A stretch of DNA of 21,018 bases from JBGQDM01 sp041495845 (GCA_041495845.1 JBGQDM010000054.1:1-21018); one strand, 5' to 3'; shown: positions 6,561 to 14,783, counted from the stretch's first letter. Notes: a model not told the origin generated them from the letters alone. Made by a program: numbers and translations.

Positions 6561-7757
6561 ATGGGAATGGTGACCTCCACGAACAATCTGCCGAGGGTTA
6601 CGGTTTCACCGCGCGGATTCGCGCGGCTGAAGGGTGGACACGTCTGGGTTTACCGCTCCGACGTGCAGGCGGGGAGCGGCATTCCGGGCGGGGCGCTGGT
6701 CGAGGTCAAAGACGCGCGCGGCAGGCTCCTGGGCACCGCCCTCTACAGCAGCGCGTCGCAAATCGCGCTGCGCCTGCTCACGCCGCAGGCCCTCGCCGCC
6801 GAGGAACTCGCACCGCTCATCCGGCAGCGCATTCGAGACGCCATCGTGTTCCGCAAGACGGTAGTCCAGAATGCCAGCGCCTACCGCCTCGTCTTCAGCG
6901 AAGCCGATTTCCTCCCCGGGCTGATCGTGGACCGCTACGACGACGTGCTCTCGGTGCAAATCCTGACCCAGGCGATGGACGCGGCGCCGCTGCGAGAAAT
7001 CATCGTCAGCACCCTGCTCGAAGAGCTCAAGCCGGCGGCGATCGTGGAGCGGGTAGAACCGCGAGTGCGCGAACTGGAAAAGCTCGAGCCCCGGGAGACG
7101 CAACTCCTGCACGGCGAAAAGATGACGGCGGTGTTCTCGCTGAACGGAGTGCAGTTCCATTACGACGCGCGCGAAGGGCAGAAGACAGGCGCGTTTCTCG
7201 ATCAGCGGGAGAACTACGCGGCGGCGGAACAGTACGCGCACGGCGAGGCGCTGGACGCGTTCTGCTACCAGGGCGGGTTTGCGCTGCACCTGGCGCGGCG
7301 CTGCACCACCGTGACGGGAGTGGACAGCTCGCGTCCCGCGCTGGAAGTCGCCGAGCAGAATGCGCGTCTCAACGGGCGCGAGTTGGAGTGGATGGAAGCG
7401 AACGCGTTTGACCTGCTGAAGGATTACTCCGCCCGCGGCGAGCAGTACGACACCATCGTGCTGGATCCGCCGGCGTTTGCCAAAACAAAGAGCGACCGCG
7501 CGGCGGCGCTGCGTGGTTACAAAGAACTGAATCTGCGCGCGCTCAAAATGCTGCGGCCGGGTGGCGTGCTGGTCACCTGCTCGTGTTCCTACCACGTTAG
7601 CGAGGGCGACCTGCTGGAAGTGGTGGTGGCAGCGTCACTCGATGCGCGGCGGACGCTGCGGCTGCTGGAAAAACGCGGCCAGGCCAAGGACCATCCCGTG
7701 GTGCCGACGGTTCCAGAGACGAGCTACTTGAAGGCGTTGATTCTGCAGGTCTGCTGA
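6561..7757 (+). CDS. rlmI: Class I rRNA large subunit methyltransferase (RlmI-like, PUA + SAM domain)
   Basis: The 398-aa protein has the layout of RlmI, which methylates C5 of cytosine 1962 of 23S rRNA. An N-terminal PUA domain (residues about 10-80, with GGHVWVYRSDV) binds RNA. A central linking domain follows, with the conserved FLPGLIVDRYDD and GQKTGAFLDQRENY segments. The C-terminal Rossmann methyltransferase has the SAM-binding motif ALDAFCYQGGFALHLA (near 230), DPPAF at 302-306, and the CSCS motif at 340-343. The frame opens at 6486, but I place the start at ATG 6561; ATG 6567 is nearly as good and no Shine-Dalgarno sequence decides. It diverges from the antitoxin gene. The symbol reflects family; position specificity is inferred from homology. 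Confidence 0.88.
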   Translation: MGMVTSTNNLPRVTVSPRGFARLKGGHVWVYRSDVQAGSGIPGGALVEVKDARGRLLGTALYSSASQIALRLLTPQALAAEELAPLIRQRIRDAIVFRKTVVQNASAYRLVFSEADFLPGLIVDRYDDVLSVQILTQAMDAAPLREIIVSTLLEELKPAAIVERVEPRVRELEKLEPRETQLLHGEKMTAVFSLNGVQFHYDAREGQKTGAFLDQRENYAAAEQYAHGEALDAFCYQGGFALHLARRCTTVTGVDSSRPALEVAEQNARLNGRELEWMEANAFDLLKDYSARGEQYDTIVLDPPAFAKTKSDRAAALRGYKELNLRALKMLRPGGVLVTCSCSYHVSEGDLLEVVVAASLDARRTLRLLEKRGQAKDHPVVPTVPETSYLKALILQVC

Positions 7758-7820
7758 GCGCCAGGTCCGCACGGATCATGGCTCCAGGCTCGACTCATTC
7801 CAAGCTACCTCAACCCAAGA

Positions 7821-7850
7821 ATGGCTTGTAACTATCTGAAATATAGCCAT
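7821..7850. repeat. Inverted repeat upstream of the hsp20 promoter
   Basis: ATGGCT (7821-7826) and AGCCAT (7845-7850) face each other across 18 bp in an AT-rich stretch that contrasts with the GC-rich genes around it. It ends 9 bp before the -35 hexamer of hsp20. It could be an upstream operator or chance; arms are only 6 bp. Confidence 0.3.
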
Positions 7851-7859
7851 ATACTATAC

Positions 7860-7888
7860 TTGACAATAATGCACTCATATTTTATGCT
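7860..7888 (+). promoter_or_regulatory. Sigma70-type promoter of hsp20
   Basis: A perfect -35 TTGACA (7860-7865) is followed by a 17-bp spacer and TATGCT (7883-7888). This is the best promoter in the window. Transcription should start near 7895, giving a leader of about 55 nt. The -35 overlaps a HAIR-like arrangement, CTTGACA-N7-ACTCATA (7859-7879), matching 5 of 7 bases in each half of the HspR site consensus CTTGAGT-N7-ACTCAAG. Confidence 0.75.
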
Positions 7889-7902
7889 TCTTTAGTAAGC
7901 AT
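7884..7902. promoter_or_regulatory. Inverted repeat over the hsp20 -10 and start point
   Basis: ATGCTT (7884-7889) and AAGCAT (7897-7902) are perfect 6-bp arms with a 7-bp spacer. They overlap the -10 hexamer and the predicted transcription start, where a repressor would block initiation. It is not a CIRCE element. Function as an operator is inferred. Confidence 0.4.
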
Positions 7903-7949
7903 TACACATCCAACTCACTGAACCATCGCTTTTCAGGAGGAATGCAGCC

Positions 7950-8423
7950 ATGACATTCTTAACTCGTTGGGACCCAATTCGTGAGTTCACCAGCCTGCAG
8001 CGGCAGCTCGATCGGGCACTTCGCGACCAGTTCGGGCGCGAGGAATCACTGACGGAGACCCGCTTTGCCCCGCCGGTGGACATTTACGAAGATGAACACA
8101 GCTACACGCTGAAGCTGGAAGTGCCAGGCGTCGAGGAGAAAGATATCGACGTTCGCCTGGAGAACAACACCCTGACCGTCAGCGGCGAGCGCAAGTTCGA
8201 GAAGGAAGAGAAGGAAGAGAACTTCCGCCGCGTGGAGCGCAGCTACGGGTCGTTTACGCGTTCGTTCACGCTGCCCAATACCGTGGACACCGAGGACGTG
8301 ACCGCGGACTACGACAAAGGGTTGCTGAAGGTGAGGCTGGCCAAGAAGGCGGAAGCCAAGCCGAAGCAGATCAAGGTCGCAATCGGGAAACAGATCGAGG
8401 CCAAGGGACCGAAGGCGGCGTAA
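7950..8423 (+). CDS. Small heat-shock protein, Hsp20/alpha-crystallin family
   Basis: The 157-aa ATP-independent holdase binds unfolding proteins in the cytoplasm and hands them to Hsp70/ClpB for refolding. The N-terminal arm (residues 1 to about 36) starts MTFLTRWDPI. The alpha-crystallin domain runs from PPVDIYEDE (about 39) through LEVPGVEEKDI, NTLTVSGERK and the GLLKVRLAK motif (the family's GxLxVxxxK). A short tail carries an I-K-V motif (KQIKV), the usual anchor for oligomer contacts. The start ATG at 7950 has a strong AGGAGG (7935-7940) 9 nt upstream. The gene has its own consensus promoter and ends in a factor-independent terminator, with clpB 102 bp downstream; both act in the same rescue pathway. 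Confidence 0.95.
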   Translation: MTFLTRWDPIREFTSLQRQLDRALRDQFGREESLTETRFAPPVDIYEDEHSYTLKLEVPGVEEKDIDVRLENNTLTVSGERKFEKEEKEENFRRVERSYGSFTRSFTLPNTVDTEDVTADYDKGLLKVRLAKKAEAKPKQIKVAIGKQIEAKGPKAA

Positions 8424-8439
8424 GCGCAGCCTGGTCAGG

Positions 8440-8481
8440 AAAAACGGCGGGAGGCGGAAGAAAACCCGTCTCCCGTTTTTT
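8440..8481 (+). terminator. Rho-independent terminator after hsp20
   Basis: A hairpin with CGGGAG (8448-8453) pairing CTCCCG (8470-8475), extendable by two G-U pairs at its base, is followed at once by a run of six T (8476-8481). The loop is about 16 nt. It lies 17 nt after the hsp20 stop and should largely separate hsp20 from clpB transcription. Confidence 0.75.
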
Positions 8482-8525
8482 GTGCAACGGGCGTAGTGAA
8501 AGACGAAATCTTCGCGAGGTGAGTC

Positions 8526-11222
8526 ATGCCGATCCGGTGGGATAAATTCACGCTCAAGGCGCAGGAAGCGGTGCAGCACGCCGTCGAGCAGGCGGCGGAG
8601 CACGGCAGTCCGGAAATTCTGCCGGTGCATCTGCTGGCGGCGCTGCTGGCCGACCGCGAAGGGATTGTCCCGCCAGTGCTGGAGAAAATCGGCATCAGTC
8701 CGGAGACCGTCGCGGCGGAAGCAGGCAAACACCTGGCGGGCCTGCCCAAGGTTTCGGGCGGAGGCCTGATGCAGCCTCAGATTTCGCCGGCACTCAACCA
8801 GCTCTTTGAGCAGGCATTCAATGAAGCGGACAGCTTCAAAGATGAATACGTTTCCACTGAACACTTGTTGCTGGCGGCAGCGCAACAGAAGAAAGATTTT
8901 GCCCAGCAGCTTCTGGCGCAGCATGGCGCCACGCATGAGGCCATCCTGAAAGCGCTGACCGCCGTGCGCGGCTCGCAGCGCATTACCGACCAAAACCCAG
9001 AGGCGAAGTATCAGGCGCTGGAGCGCTATGCGCGCGATCTGACCGAACTGGCGCGCAAGGGCAAGCTGGATCCGGTGATTGGGCGTAATGAGGAAATTCG
9101 GCGCGTGGTGCAGGTGCTCTCCCGGCGGACGAAAAACAACCCGGTGCTGATCGGCGAGCCCGGGGTGGGCAAGACGGCGATTGCCGAGGGTCTGGCGCAG
9201 CGCATTGTGTCCGGCGATGTACCGGAAACGTTGCGCAACAAGCGCGTGGTGGCGCTCGATCTGGGCGCCATGCTGGCCGGAGCCAAGTATCGCGGCGAGT
9301 TTGAGGACCGGCTGAAAGCGGTGCTCAAGGAGATTGAGGACTCGGCCGGGAAGATCGTCCTCTTCATTGATGAGTTGCACACACTGGTGGGCGCGGGCGC
9401 GGCGGAAGGCGCGATTGACGCTTCGAACATGCTGAAACCGGCGCTGGCACGCGGGGAATTGCGGGCCATTGGCGCCACGACGCTTAGCGAATACCGCAAA
9501 TACATCGAAAAAGACGCCGCCCTGGAACGCCGCTTCCAGATTGTTTTCGTAGGTGAGCCCAACGTGGAAGATGCGATTGCCATCTTGCGGGGCTTGAAGG
9601 AGCGCTACGAGGTGCATCACGGCGTGCGCATCAAAGACTCAGCCATCGTGGCGGCAGTCACGCTTTCGCATCGCTACATCTCCGACCGTTTTCTGCCGGA
9701 CAAAGCGATTGACCTGATTGACGAGGCGGCGGCTTCGCTGCGCATTCAGATTGATTCGCTGCCCACGGAGATTGACCAACTCGAACGGCGCGCTACCCAG
9801 CTGGAAATCGAACGGCAGGCGCTGAAGAAGGAAGACGATCCCAACTCGGCGGAGCGGCTGCGACAGATTGAAAAAGAACTGGCGGAAGTCCGCGAACAGT
9901 CGACCGCGTTGAAGGTGCGCTGGAAACAGGAGAAAGAGTCGATCGGGCGGGCGCGTCAGCTCCAGGGGAAGATCGAGCAACTCAAGCTGGAAGAGCAGGC
10001 GGAAGAGCGCAAGGGGAACCTGGCGCGGGTGGCGGAGATCCGCTACAGCCTGCTGCGACAGGCGGAAGAAGAGCTGCGCCAACTGACGGAAAAGGCAGCG
10101 GGCGAGGGTACCCGCTCCACGCGACTGCTGAAGGAGCAGGTGGACGAAGAAGACGTGGCCGCCATTGTTTCCAAATGGACCCACATTCCTGTCTCCAAAA
10201 TGCTGGAAGGCGAAGTGAAGAAGCTGGTGGAGATGGAAGGGCGGCTGCGGCAACGGGTGATTGGGCAGGACGAAGCGCTGACGCACGTGGCCAACGCCAT
10301 CCGGCGATCGCGCGCCGGGCTGAGCGATTCGCGGCGGCCGATTGGTTCATTCATTTTTCTGGGACCGACCGGCGTGGGCAAAACTGAGCTGGCACGCGCC
10401 CTGGCGGAATTTCTTTTTGATGACGAGCACGCCATGGTGCGCATTGACATGTCCGAATATATGGAGAAGCATGCGGTCTCACGGCTGATCGGCGCACCGC
10501 CGGGATACGTGGGCTACGACGAAGGCGGGCAATTGACGGAGAAGATTCGCCGCCGTCCCTTTGCCGTGGTGTTGCTCGACGAGCTGGAAAAAGCGCACCC
10601 GGACGTGTTCAACGTGCTGTTGCAGGTGATGGAGGATGGGCGGCTCACCGACGGCAAGGGCCGCACAGTGGACTTCAAGAACGTGGTGCTCATCATGACG
10701 TCGAACCTCGGCTCAGAGCACTTGCAGAATTTCCATCAGCCCATCGGGTTCCAGAACGGCGAGGAGAAGCCGGCGAACGGCAAGAATGAAATGCCGGCGC
10801 CCGATTTTGAGGCGGCGAAGCGGCAGATCATGCTGCAGCTGCGGACGCACTTCAGACCCGAATTCCTCAACCGCGTGGATGACATTGTGATTTTCAATCC
10901 GCTCGGCCGGGAGCAGCTGGTCAAGATTGTGGAGCTGCGCCTCGAAGACCTGCGCCGCCTGCTTGCCGACCGCAAGATCTCCGTCGAACTGACGGATGCA
11001 GCCAAGGCACGGCTCTTTCGCGAGGGGTATGACCCGAATTACGGGGCGCGTCCCATGAAGCGGGCCATTCAGAAGCTGGTACAGGACCCGCTCGCCATGA
11101 AAATTCTCGACGGAGAAGTGCTGCACGGTGACCACGTGGTGGTGGATGTAGACGCCGCAGGTCAGCTGACGTTTGCCATCAGCCAGCGCGTGGGAGAGAA
11201 GCAGCCGGCGGGCAAGAGCTAA
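8526..11222 (+). CDS. clpB: ATP-dependent disaggregase ClpB
   Basis: ClpB is a cytoplasmic hexameric AAA+ unfoldase that works with DnaK to pull proteins from aggregates. The 898-aa chain shows the N-terminal repeat domain (residues about 1-150), AAA-1 with Walker A GEPGVGKT (210-217) and Walker B VLFIDELH, and the coiled-coil M domain (about 410-535) that marks ClpB rather than ClpA or ClpC. AAA-2 follows, with Walker A GPTGVGKT (613-620), Walker B VVLLDELEKAH and the pore loop GYVGYDEGG. After SNLGS (726-730) the chain carries about 19 extra residues compared with E. coli ClpB, including a polar stretch near 743-757. The start has GAGG 6 nt upstream (8516-8519). hsp20 lies just upstream behind a terminator. 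No promoter is obvious in the 44 bp after it. Confidence 0.97.
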   Translation: MPIRWDKFTLKAQEAVQHAVEQAAEHGSPEILPVHLLAALLADREGIVPPVLEKIGISPETVAAEAGKHLAGLPKVSGGGLMQPQISPALNQLFEQAFNEADSFKDEYVSTEHLLLAAAQQKKDFAQQLLAQHGATHEAILKALTAVRGSQRITDQNPEAKYQALERYARDLTELARKGKLDPVIGRNEEIRRVVQVLSRRTKNNPVLIGEPGVGKTAIAEGLAQRIVSGDVPETLRNKRVVALDLGAMLAGAKYRGEFEDRLKAVLKEIEDSAGKIVLFIDELHTLVGAGAAEGAIDASNMLKPALARGELRAIGATTLSEYRKYIEKDAALERRFQIVFVGEPNVEDAIAILRGLKERYEVHHGVRIKDSAIVAAVTLSHRYISDRFLPDKAIDLIDEAAASLRIQIDSLPTEIDQLERRATQLEIERQALKKEDDPNSAERLRQIEKELAEVREQSTALKVRWKQEKESIGRARQLQGKIEQLKLEEQAEERKGNLARVAEIRYSLLRQAEEELRQLTEKAAGEGTRSTRLLKEQVDEEDVAAIVSKWTHIPVSKMLEGEVKKLVEMEGRLRQRVIGQDEALTHVANAIRRSRAGLSDSRRPIGSFIFLGPTGVGKTELARALAEFLFDDEHAMVRIDMSEYMEKHAVSRLIGAPPGYVGYDEGGQLTEKIRRRPFAVVLLDELEKAHPDVFNVLLQVMEDGRLTDGKGRTVDFKNVVLIMTSNLGSEHLQNFHQPIGFQNGEEKPANGKNEMPAPDFEAAKRQIMLQLRTHFRPEFLNRVDDIVIFNPLGREQLVKIVELRLEDLRRLLADRKISVELTDAAKARLFREGYDPNYGARPMKRAIQKLVQDPLAMKILDGEVLHGDHVVVDVDAAGQLTFAISQRVGEKQPAGKS

Positions 11223-11243
11223 GCCCGCGCGCCCGGGTGGAGT

Positions 11244-11765
11244 TCACTTCGGCGCGTGCGTCAGTGTGAGCTCGCCAAAGTTGGTCCACTTGCCGTCTTT
11301 GTCTTTCTGCTCCAAAGACCACTGCCACGCTTCTTTTTCCGGAAGCCACCGGAAGGTGGTGTGGAACGGGCCATCCGGATATTCAAAGACAAAGCGGATG
11401 GCATTGCCGTCGCGTACCCCGTACCCAAAGGTTTCGGAGTAGCGCGCGCCAAAAACGTCAAGGAGATGGAGCACGTAACGCTCGCTGATGGCGTCATAGC
11501 CGAGAAACCACAGCGCTTCGTAGCGACTTTCCGCAGCCGGAGCAGTGGCCGCGGTCTTCTCGTCAATGCGCAAAAATTGGTGGTGGAGCGCCCACTCCGC
11601 CTGGACCTCGTGGTGGGCGGGACGGCCCAGAATATTCCCATCGACTTTCCAAGTCCCGGCCATGTGCTCAACCAGCTCATCGCGCATTTCGGGCGGGGCT
11701 TGGGCGAAGGAGTGGTCCGATAGGGTGGCGGCCAACATCAGAACGAGCAGTAAAACAGTTTTCAT
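11244..11765 (-). CDS. Secreted DUF1579-like protein
   Basis: The 173-aa protein starts with a signal peptide (MKTVLLLVLMLAATLS, probable cleavage after SFA near residue 20), so it is exported. The mature part begins MRDELVEHMAGTWKVDG and continues with alternating strands such as RYVLHLLDVFG, IRFVFEYPDG and FHTTFRWLPE. This pattern fits the DUF1579 / lipocalin-like beta-barrel proteins that often read 'GTW' near the start. Function is unknown. The start at 11765 is supported by GAGGCGG about 7 nt upstream; a longer frame runs to 12878 only as the antisense of trmFO. It converges on clpB with a 21-bp gap and diverges from trmFO. Confidence 0.8.
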   Translation of the reverse strand: MKTVLLLVLMLAATLSDHSFAQAPPEMRDELVEHMAGTWKVDGNILGRPAHHEVQAEWALHHQFLRIDEKTAATAPAAESRYEALWFLGYDAISERYVLHLLDVFGARYSETFGYGVRDGNAIRFVFEYPDGPFHTTFRWLPEKEAWQWSLEQKDKDGKWTNFGELTLTHAPK

Positions 11766-11877
11766 AATTCCGCCTCGCTTGCGCATGGGGCCAGGTTTTC
11801 GCCGCACCCAGCATAGCAGCGGGGTGCAACTCCCTGGAAACCCAAACTGCGGGACCATCACTCTGCGTTCGGGCGCA

Positions 11878-11883
11878 TAGAAT
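11878..11883 (+). promoter_or_regulatory. Candidate -10 element (TAGAAT) for trmFO
   Basis: TAGAAT ends 14 nt before the trmFO ATG, predicting a start near 11890 and an 8-nt leader. There is no Shine-Dalgarno sequence. No convincing -35 hexamer is seen. Confidence 0.4.
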
Positions 11884-11897
11884 GGTGGCCGAGTCGC

Positions 11898-13340
11898 ATG
11901 CAGACCAAAGTCAACATTATCGGCGCGGGGTTGGCGGGTTCTGAAGCGGCGTGGCAGTGCGCGCGACGGGGCGTGGCGGTACGGCTCTTCGAGATGCGGC
12001 CGGTGCGTTCGACTCCGGCGCATCAGACCGATGATTTCGCCGAACTGGTCTGCTCGAATTCTCTGAAGTCGGACAGTGAGAACACCGCGCCCTGGCTGCT
12101 GAAGGAAGAAATGCGGCGGACTGGCTCGCTGCTCATGGAGATTGCGCGGGAGTGCGCCGTGCCGGCGGGTCATGCGCTGGCCGTCGACCGTGTGACTTTT
12201 GCCCAGCGGGTAACGAAAGCGATCACCGCCGAACCTCTCATCGAGATTGTGCGCGAAGAAGTTGCGCATCTTGGTCCCGGGCCGCTGACCATCATCGCCA
12301 CCGGGCCGCTGACCTCGGATGCGCTTTCCGCAGAAATCGTCCGGCTGACAGGCAGCGCGCATCTGGCGTTTTACGACTCGATCAGCCCCATCGTCGAAGC
12401 GGATTCCATTGACCGCGAGCGCGTGTATCTGGCGGCGCGCTATGACAAGGGTACGGCCGACTACATCAACTGCCCCATGACGAAGGAAGAGTACGAGCGT
12501 TTTCTCGACGCGCTCCTGACCGCGGAGCCAGTGGAGGCGCGCGAATGGGAGACGCTGAACTACTTCGAAGGCTGCCTGCCCATTGAAGAAATTGCACGGC
12601 GTGGGCGCGACACTTTGCGCTTCGGTCCCATGAAACCGGTGGGACTGAAAGACCCGCGCACCGGCCGGATCCCCTACGCCGCAGTGCAGTTGCGGCAGGA
12701 AAATCTGCGGGCGGATTCCTACAACCTGGTCGGCTTCCAGAACCACCTGAAGTTTGGTGACCAAGCGCGCGTGCTGCGTCTGATTCCTGGACTGGAGCAG
12801 GCCCGGTTCCTGCGCTATGGACAGATTCATCGCAATACCTACATCAACGGGCCGGCGGTGCTGCGCCAGACCCTGCAAATGAAGCAGGAGGCAAACATCC
12901 TGTTCGCCGGGCAGATTTGCGGCGTAGAAGGCTACGTGGAATCCATTGCCACCGGGTTGCTGGCGGGAGGGTATGCAGCCGAGTTGGCCGCTGGCGGCGA
13001 ACCATCGCCGGTGCCGCGCGCCACAGCCCTGGGGTCGCTGGTAAATTACGCCACCGGCGCCGCGACGAAGAATTTCCAGCCCGCGAATATTACGTTCGAC
13101 CTGTTGCCGCCCTTAGAACGCCAGGTGCGCGACCGCAAGGAGCGGCATCGCCTGCAGTGTGAACGCGCGCTGGCGGAACTGGGCGGGTGGCTGGAGTCGG
13201 TAGGTGACCCGACTAGGCTAGGCGTCATGTTCTCCAGCCTTAGCAAGTTCGCCCCTGACTTTATGACCGACCGCAATCAACCCGCAGAAAAACAGCGCTC
13301 TGGGCTGGCTGACTTGGTGGTAAAGGCGCGTAAGTCGTAG
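11898..13340 (+). CDS. trmFO: Folate- and FAD-dependent tRNA (uracil-54-C5)-methyltransferase TrmFO
   Basis: TrmFO makes ribothymidine at position 54 of tRNA using methylenetetrahydrofolate and FADH2, in place of the SAM-dependent TrmA. The N-terminal FAD fold shows IIGAGLAGSEAAWQ (residues 7-20). Two cysteines match those described as catalytic in the Bacillus enzyme: Cys52 in ELVCSNSLKSD and Cys226 in YFEGCLPIEE. Further family segments are PMKPVGL, FQNHLKFG, GQICGVEGYVESIATG and GSLVNYATG. At 480 aa it is longer than the usual 435-450, mainly through a C-terminal tail after the last FAD-fold segment. The start ATG 11898 sits directly before the nucleotide-binding strand. No Shine-Dalgarno sequence; a TAGAAT lies 14 nt upstream. 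Confidence 0.96.
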   Translation: MQTKVNIIGAGLAGSEAAWQCARRGVAVRLFEMRPVRSTPAHQTDDFAELVCSNSLKSDSENTAPWLLKEEMRRTGSLLMEIARECAVPAGHALAVDRVTFAQRVTKAITAEPLIEIVREEVAHLGPGPLTIIATGPLTSDALSAEIVRLTGSAHLAFYDSISPIVEADSIDRERVYLAARYDKGTADYINCPMTKEEYERFLDALLTAEPVEAREWETLNYFEGCLPIEEIARRGRDTLRFGPMKPVGLKDPRTGRIPYAAVQLRQENLRADSYNLVGFQNHLKFGDQARVLRLIPGLEQARFLRYGQIHRNTYINGPAVLRQTLQMKQEANILFAGQICGVEGYVESIATGLLAGGYAAELAAGGEPSPVPRATALGSLVNYATGAATKNFQPANITFDLLPPLERQVRDRKERHRLQCERALAELGGWLESVGDPTRLGVMFSSLSKFAPDFMTDRNQPAEKQRSGLADLVVKARKS

Positions 13341-13492
13341 ACGCCACGTGTTCTGCCCGCTGGGATTCACATAACCGCCGTCCAAGCGCAAAGAAGAATC
13401 GCTCTTCATCGGCCCGCTTCCGGATGGAACTTCCCCCACCGCCGTGCCGTATATCAAAGCCTCAGGGACTGGTGTTCCTGCCGCAGGCTCCC

Positions 13493-14752
13493 ATGCTTTT
13501 GAGCGATCTCTTCCGCGACGTCTTCCGCACGCTCTGGGCTCACAAGCTACGTACGCTGCTGACCATGTTCGGCCTCGCTTGGGGAATTGTTTCGATTGTC
13601 CTCATGACCGGCGCCGGCGAGGGCCTGCAGGTGGGTCAGGCCAAGGTGGCGGAAACGCTCGGCAAGGACATCATGATGGTCTTCCACGGTCGTACCAGCC
13701 TACAGGCCGGTGGCGAGCGTGCCGGACGCGAAGTGCGCTGGGTGGATACCGACGTAGAAGCGGTGCAGCGCGAAGCCCTGGACTGCCGCGTGGTGATTCC
13801 GGAGCTGGGGCAGGAAGACGTTCGCATCCACAGCGCCTACAACTCGGCCGCGTTCCACATCACCGGCTCCAAGCCGGTATTTGCCGAGATTCGAAGCCTG
13901 GCCGTGGAAGCCGGGCGCTTCTACAACGAAGCCGACGAGCGCGAAGGACGCCGGGTAGCGTTTCTCGGCACGGAAACCGTCAAGCAGCTTTTTCCGGAAG
14001 GCGGCGCCCTGGGAGAGACCATCTACTTGAACGACATCCCCTACGTGGTCATCGGCACCATGGCGCACAAGAAACAGGACTCCGACTACGACGGCTGGGA
14101 CGTGCGCAAGATTTTCATTCCGTTTTCCACCATCCGGCGCGATTTCCCCGACAAGCCTCCGGGCACAGCCCACACTTTCGATCTGTTTCTGGTTACGCCA
14201 CGTTCGGTCGAACAGCACCTCGCCTGCAAAGCAGAGGTGCAGCGGGCACTCGGGCGCCAGCACAATTTTGATCCCAACGACAAAGAAGCCTGTCCCATCT
14301 GGGACACGGTCGAGGAAGCACGTGCCTTCCGCACCATGACTGACGGCATGAAATATTTTCTTGGCGCTGTCGGCATTGTGACGCTGTTTCTCGGCGGGCT
14401 GGGTGTAATGAACGTGATGCTGGTCGCCGTCCGCGAACGCACCCGCGAAATTGGTGTGCGCAAGGCAGTCGGCGCGCCGGCGGGGTTGATCTTGCGCCAA
14501 TTTTTCCTGGAAGCCCTGGTCATCGCTCTGGTGAGCGGCGGCGGCGGGCTGGGTTTTGCTTTCGGCCTTTGTGCTCTGGTCAACCTGGCGCCCATGCCGG
14601 ATTTCTTTGCCGGGTTGATTCCCACGTGGAGTTCCGGACTGACCGCGTTCGGGCTGCTGGGAACAATTGCGGTGCTCTCCGCACTCTATCCCGCGCGGAA
14701 AGCGGCGGCGGTAGATCCCATCGAAGCGTTGCGCTACGAGGCGGGAGGCTAG
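13493..14752 (+). CDS. ABC transporter permease, MacB/FtsX type (first of pair)
   Basis: The 419-aa inner-membrane protein has the MacB topology. One N-terminal helix (about 17-40, TMFGLAWGIVSIVLM) is followed by a large periplasmic MacB_PCD domain (about 45-275) and a C-terminal FtsX domain with three helices, including GGLGVMNVMLVAVRERTREIG and the final ALYPARKAAAVDPIEALRYE. Such permeases do mechanical work on periplasmic substrates (lipoproteins, peptides, macrolides) rather than simple import. No ATP-binding subunit lies in this window; it must be encoded elsewhere. The frame opens earlier (13424), but ATG 13493 (MLLSDLFRDVFRTLWAHKLR) matches the family N-terminus. No good Shine-Dalgarno sequence. 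A paralogue follows after 31 bp. Confidence 0.92.
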   Translation: MLLSDLFRDVFRTLWAHKLRTLLTMFGLAWGIVSIVLMTGAGEGLQVGQAKVAETLGKDIMMVFHGRTSLQAGGERAGREVRWVDTDVEAVQREALDCRVVIPELGQEDVRIHSAYNSAAFHITGSKPVFAEIRSLAVEAGRFYNEADEREGRRVAFLGTETVKQLFPEGGALGETIYLNDIPYVVIGTMAHKKQDSDYDGWDVRKIFIPFSTIRRDFPDKPPGTAHTFDLFLVTPRSVEQHLACKAEVQRALGRQHNFDPNDKEACPIWDTVEEARAFRTMTDGMKYFLGAVGIVTLFLGGLGVMNVMLVAVRERTREIGVRKAVGAPAGLILRQFFLEALVIALVSGGGGLGFAFGLCALVNLAPMPDFFAGLIPTWSSGLTAFGLLGTIAVLSALYPARKAAAVDPIEALRYEAGG

Positions 14753-14783
14753 CCACAGAGCAGTCGAAACTGGCAATACCAAC

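Noticed and set aside
6606..7595. Minus-strand open frame opposite rlmI
   Set aside because: Antisense of a well-supported methyltransferase; no motif.
7758..7949. CIRCE element for HrcA control of hsp20
   Set aside because: No TTAGCACTC-N9-GAGTGCTAA-like sequence is present in the gap; the inverted repeats there have different arms.
8046..9620. Long minus-strand open frame (524 codons) opposite hsp20 and clpB
   Set aside because: It is antisense to two certain genes, rich in Arg/His/Leu as expected for a shadow frame of GC-rich coding DNA, and shows no domain.
11863..11873. Another copy of the dispersed repeat near trmFO (CTCTGCGTTC)
   Set aside because: Only about 10 bases match, with no further similarity on either side.
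11766..12878. Upstream extension of the DUF1579-like frame on the minus strand
   Set aside because: It runs antisense through trmFO. The signal peptide and Shine-Dalgarno site fix the real start at 11765.
13341..13492. 152-bp gap between trmFO and the first permease, open in a minus-strand frame with protein-like text (SGSGPMKSDSSLRLDGGY)
   Set aside because: The frame continues into the antisense of trmFO, has only a TTG start and no Shine-Dalgarno site, and a plus-strand frame looks equally protein-like. It could be a gene remnant, but there is not enough to call one.
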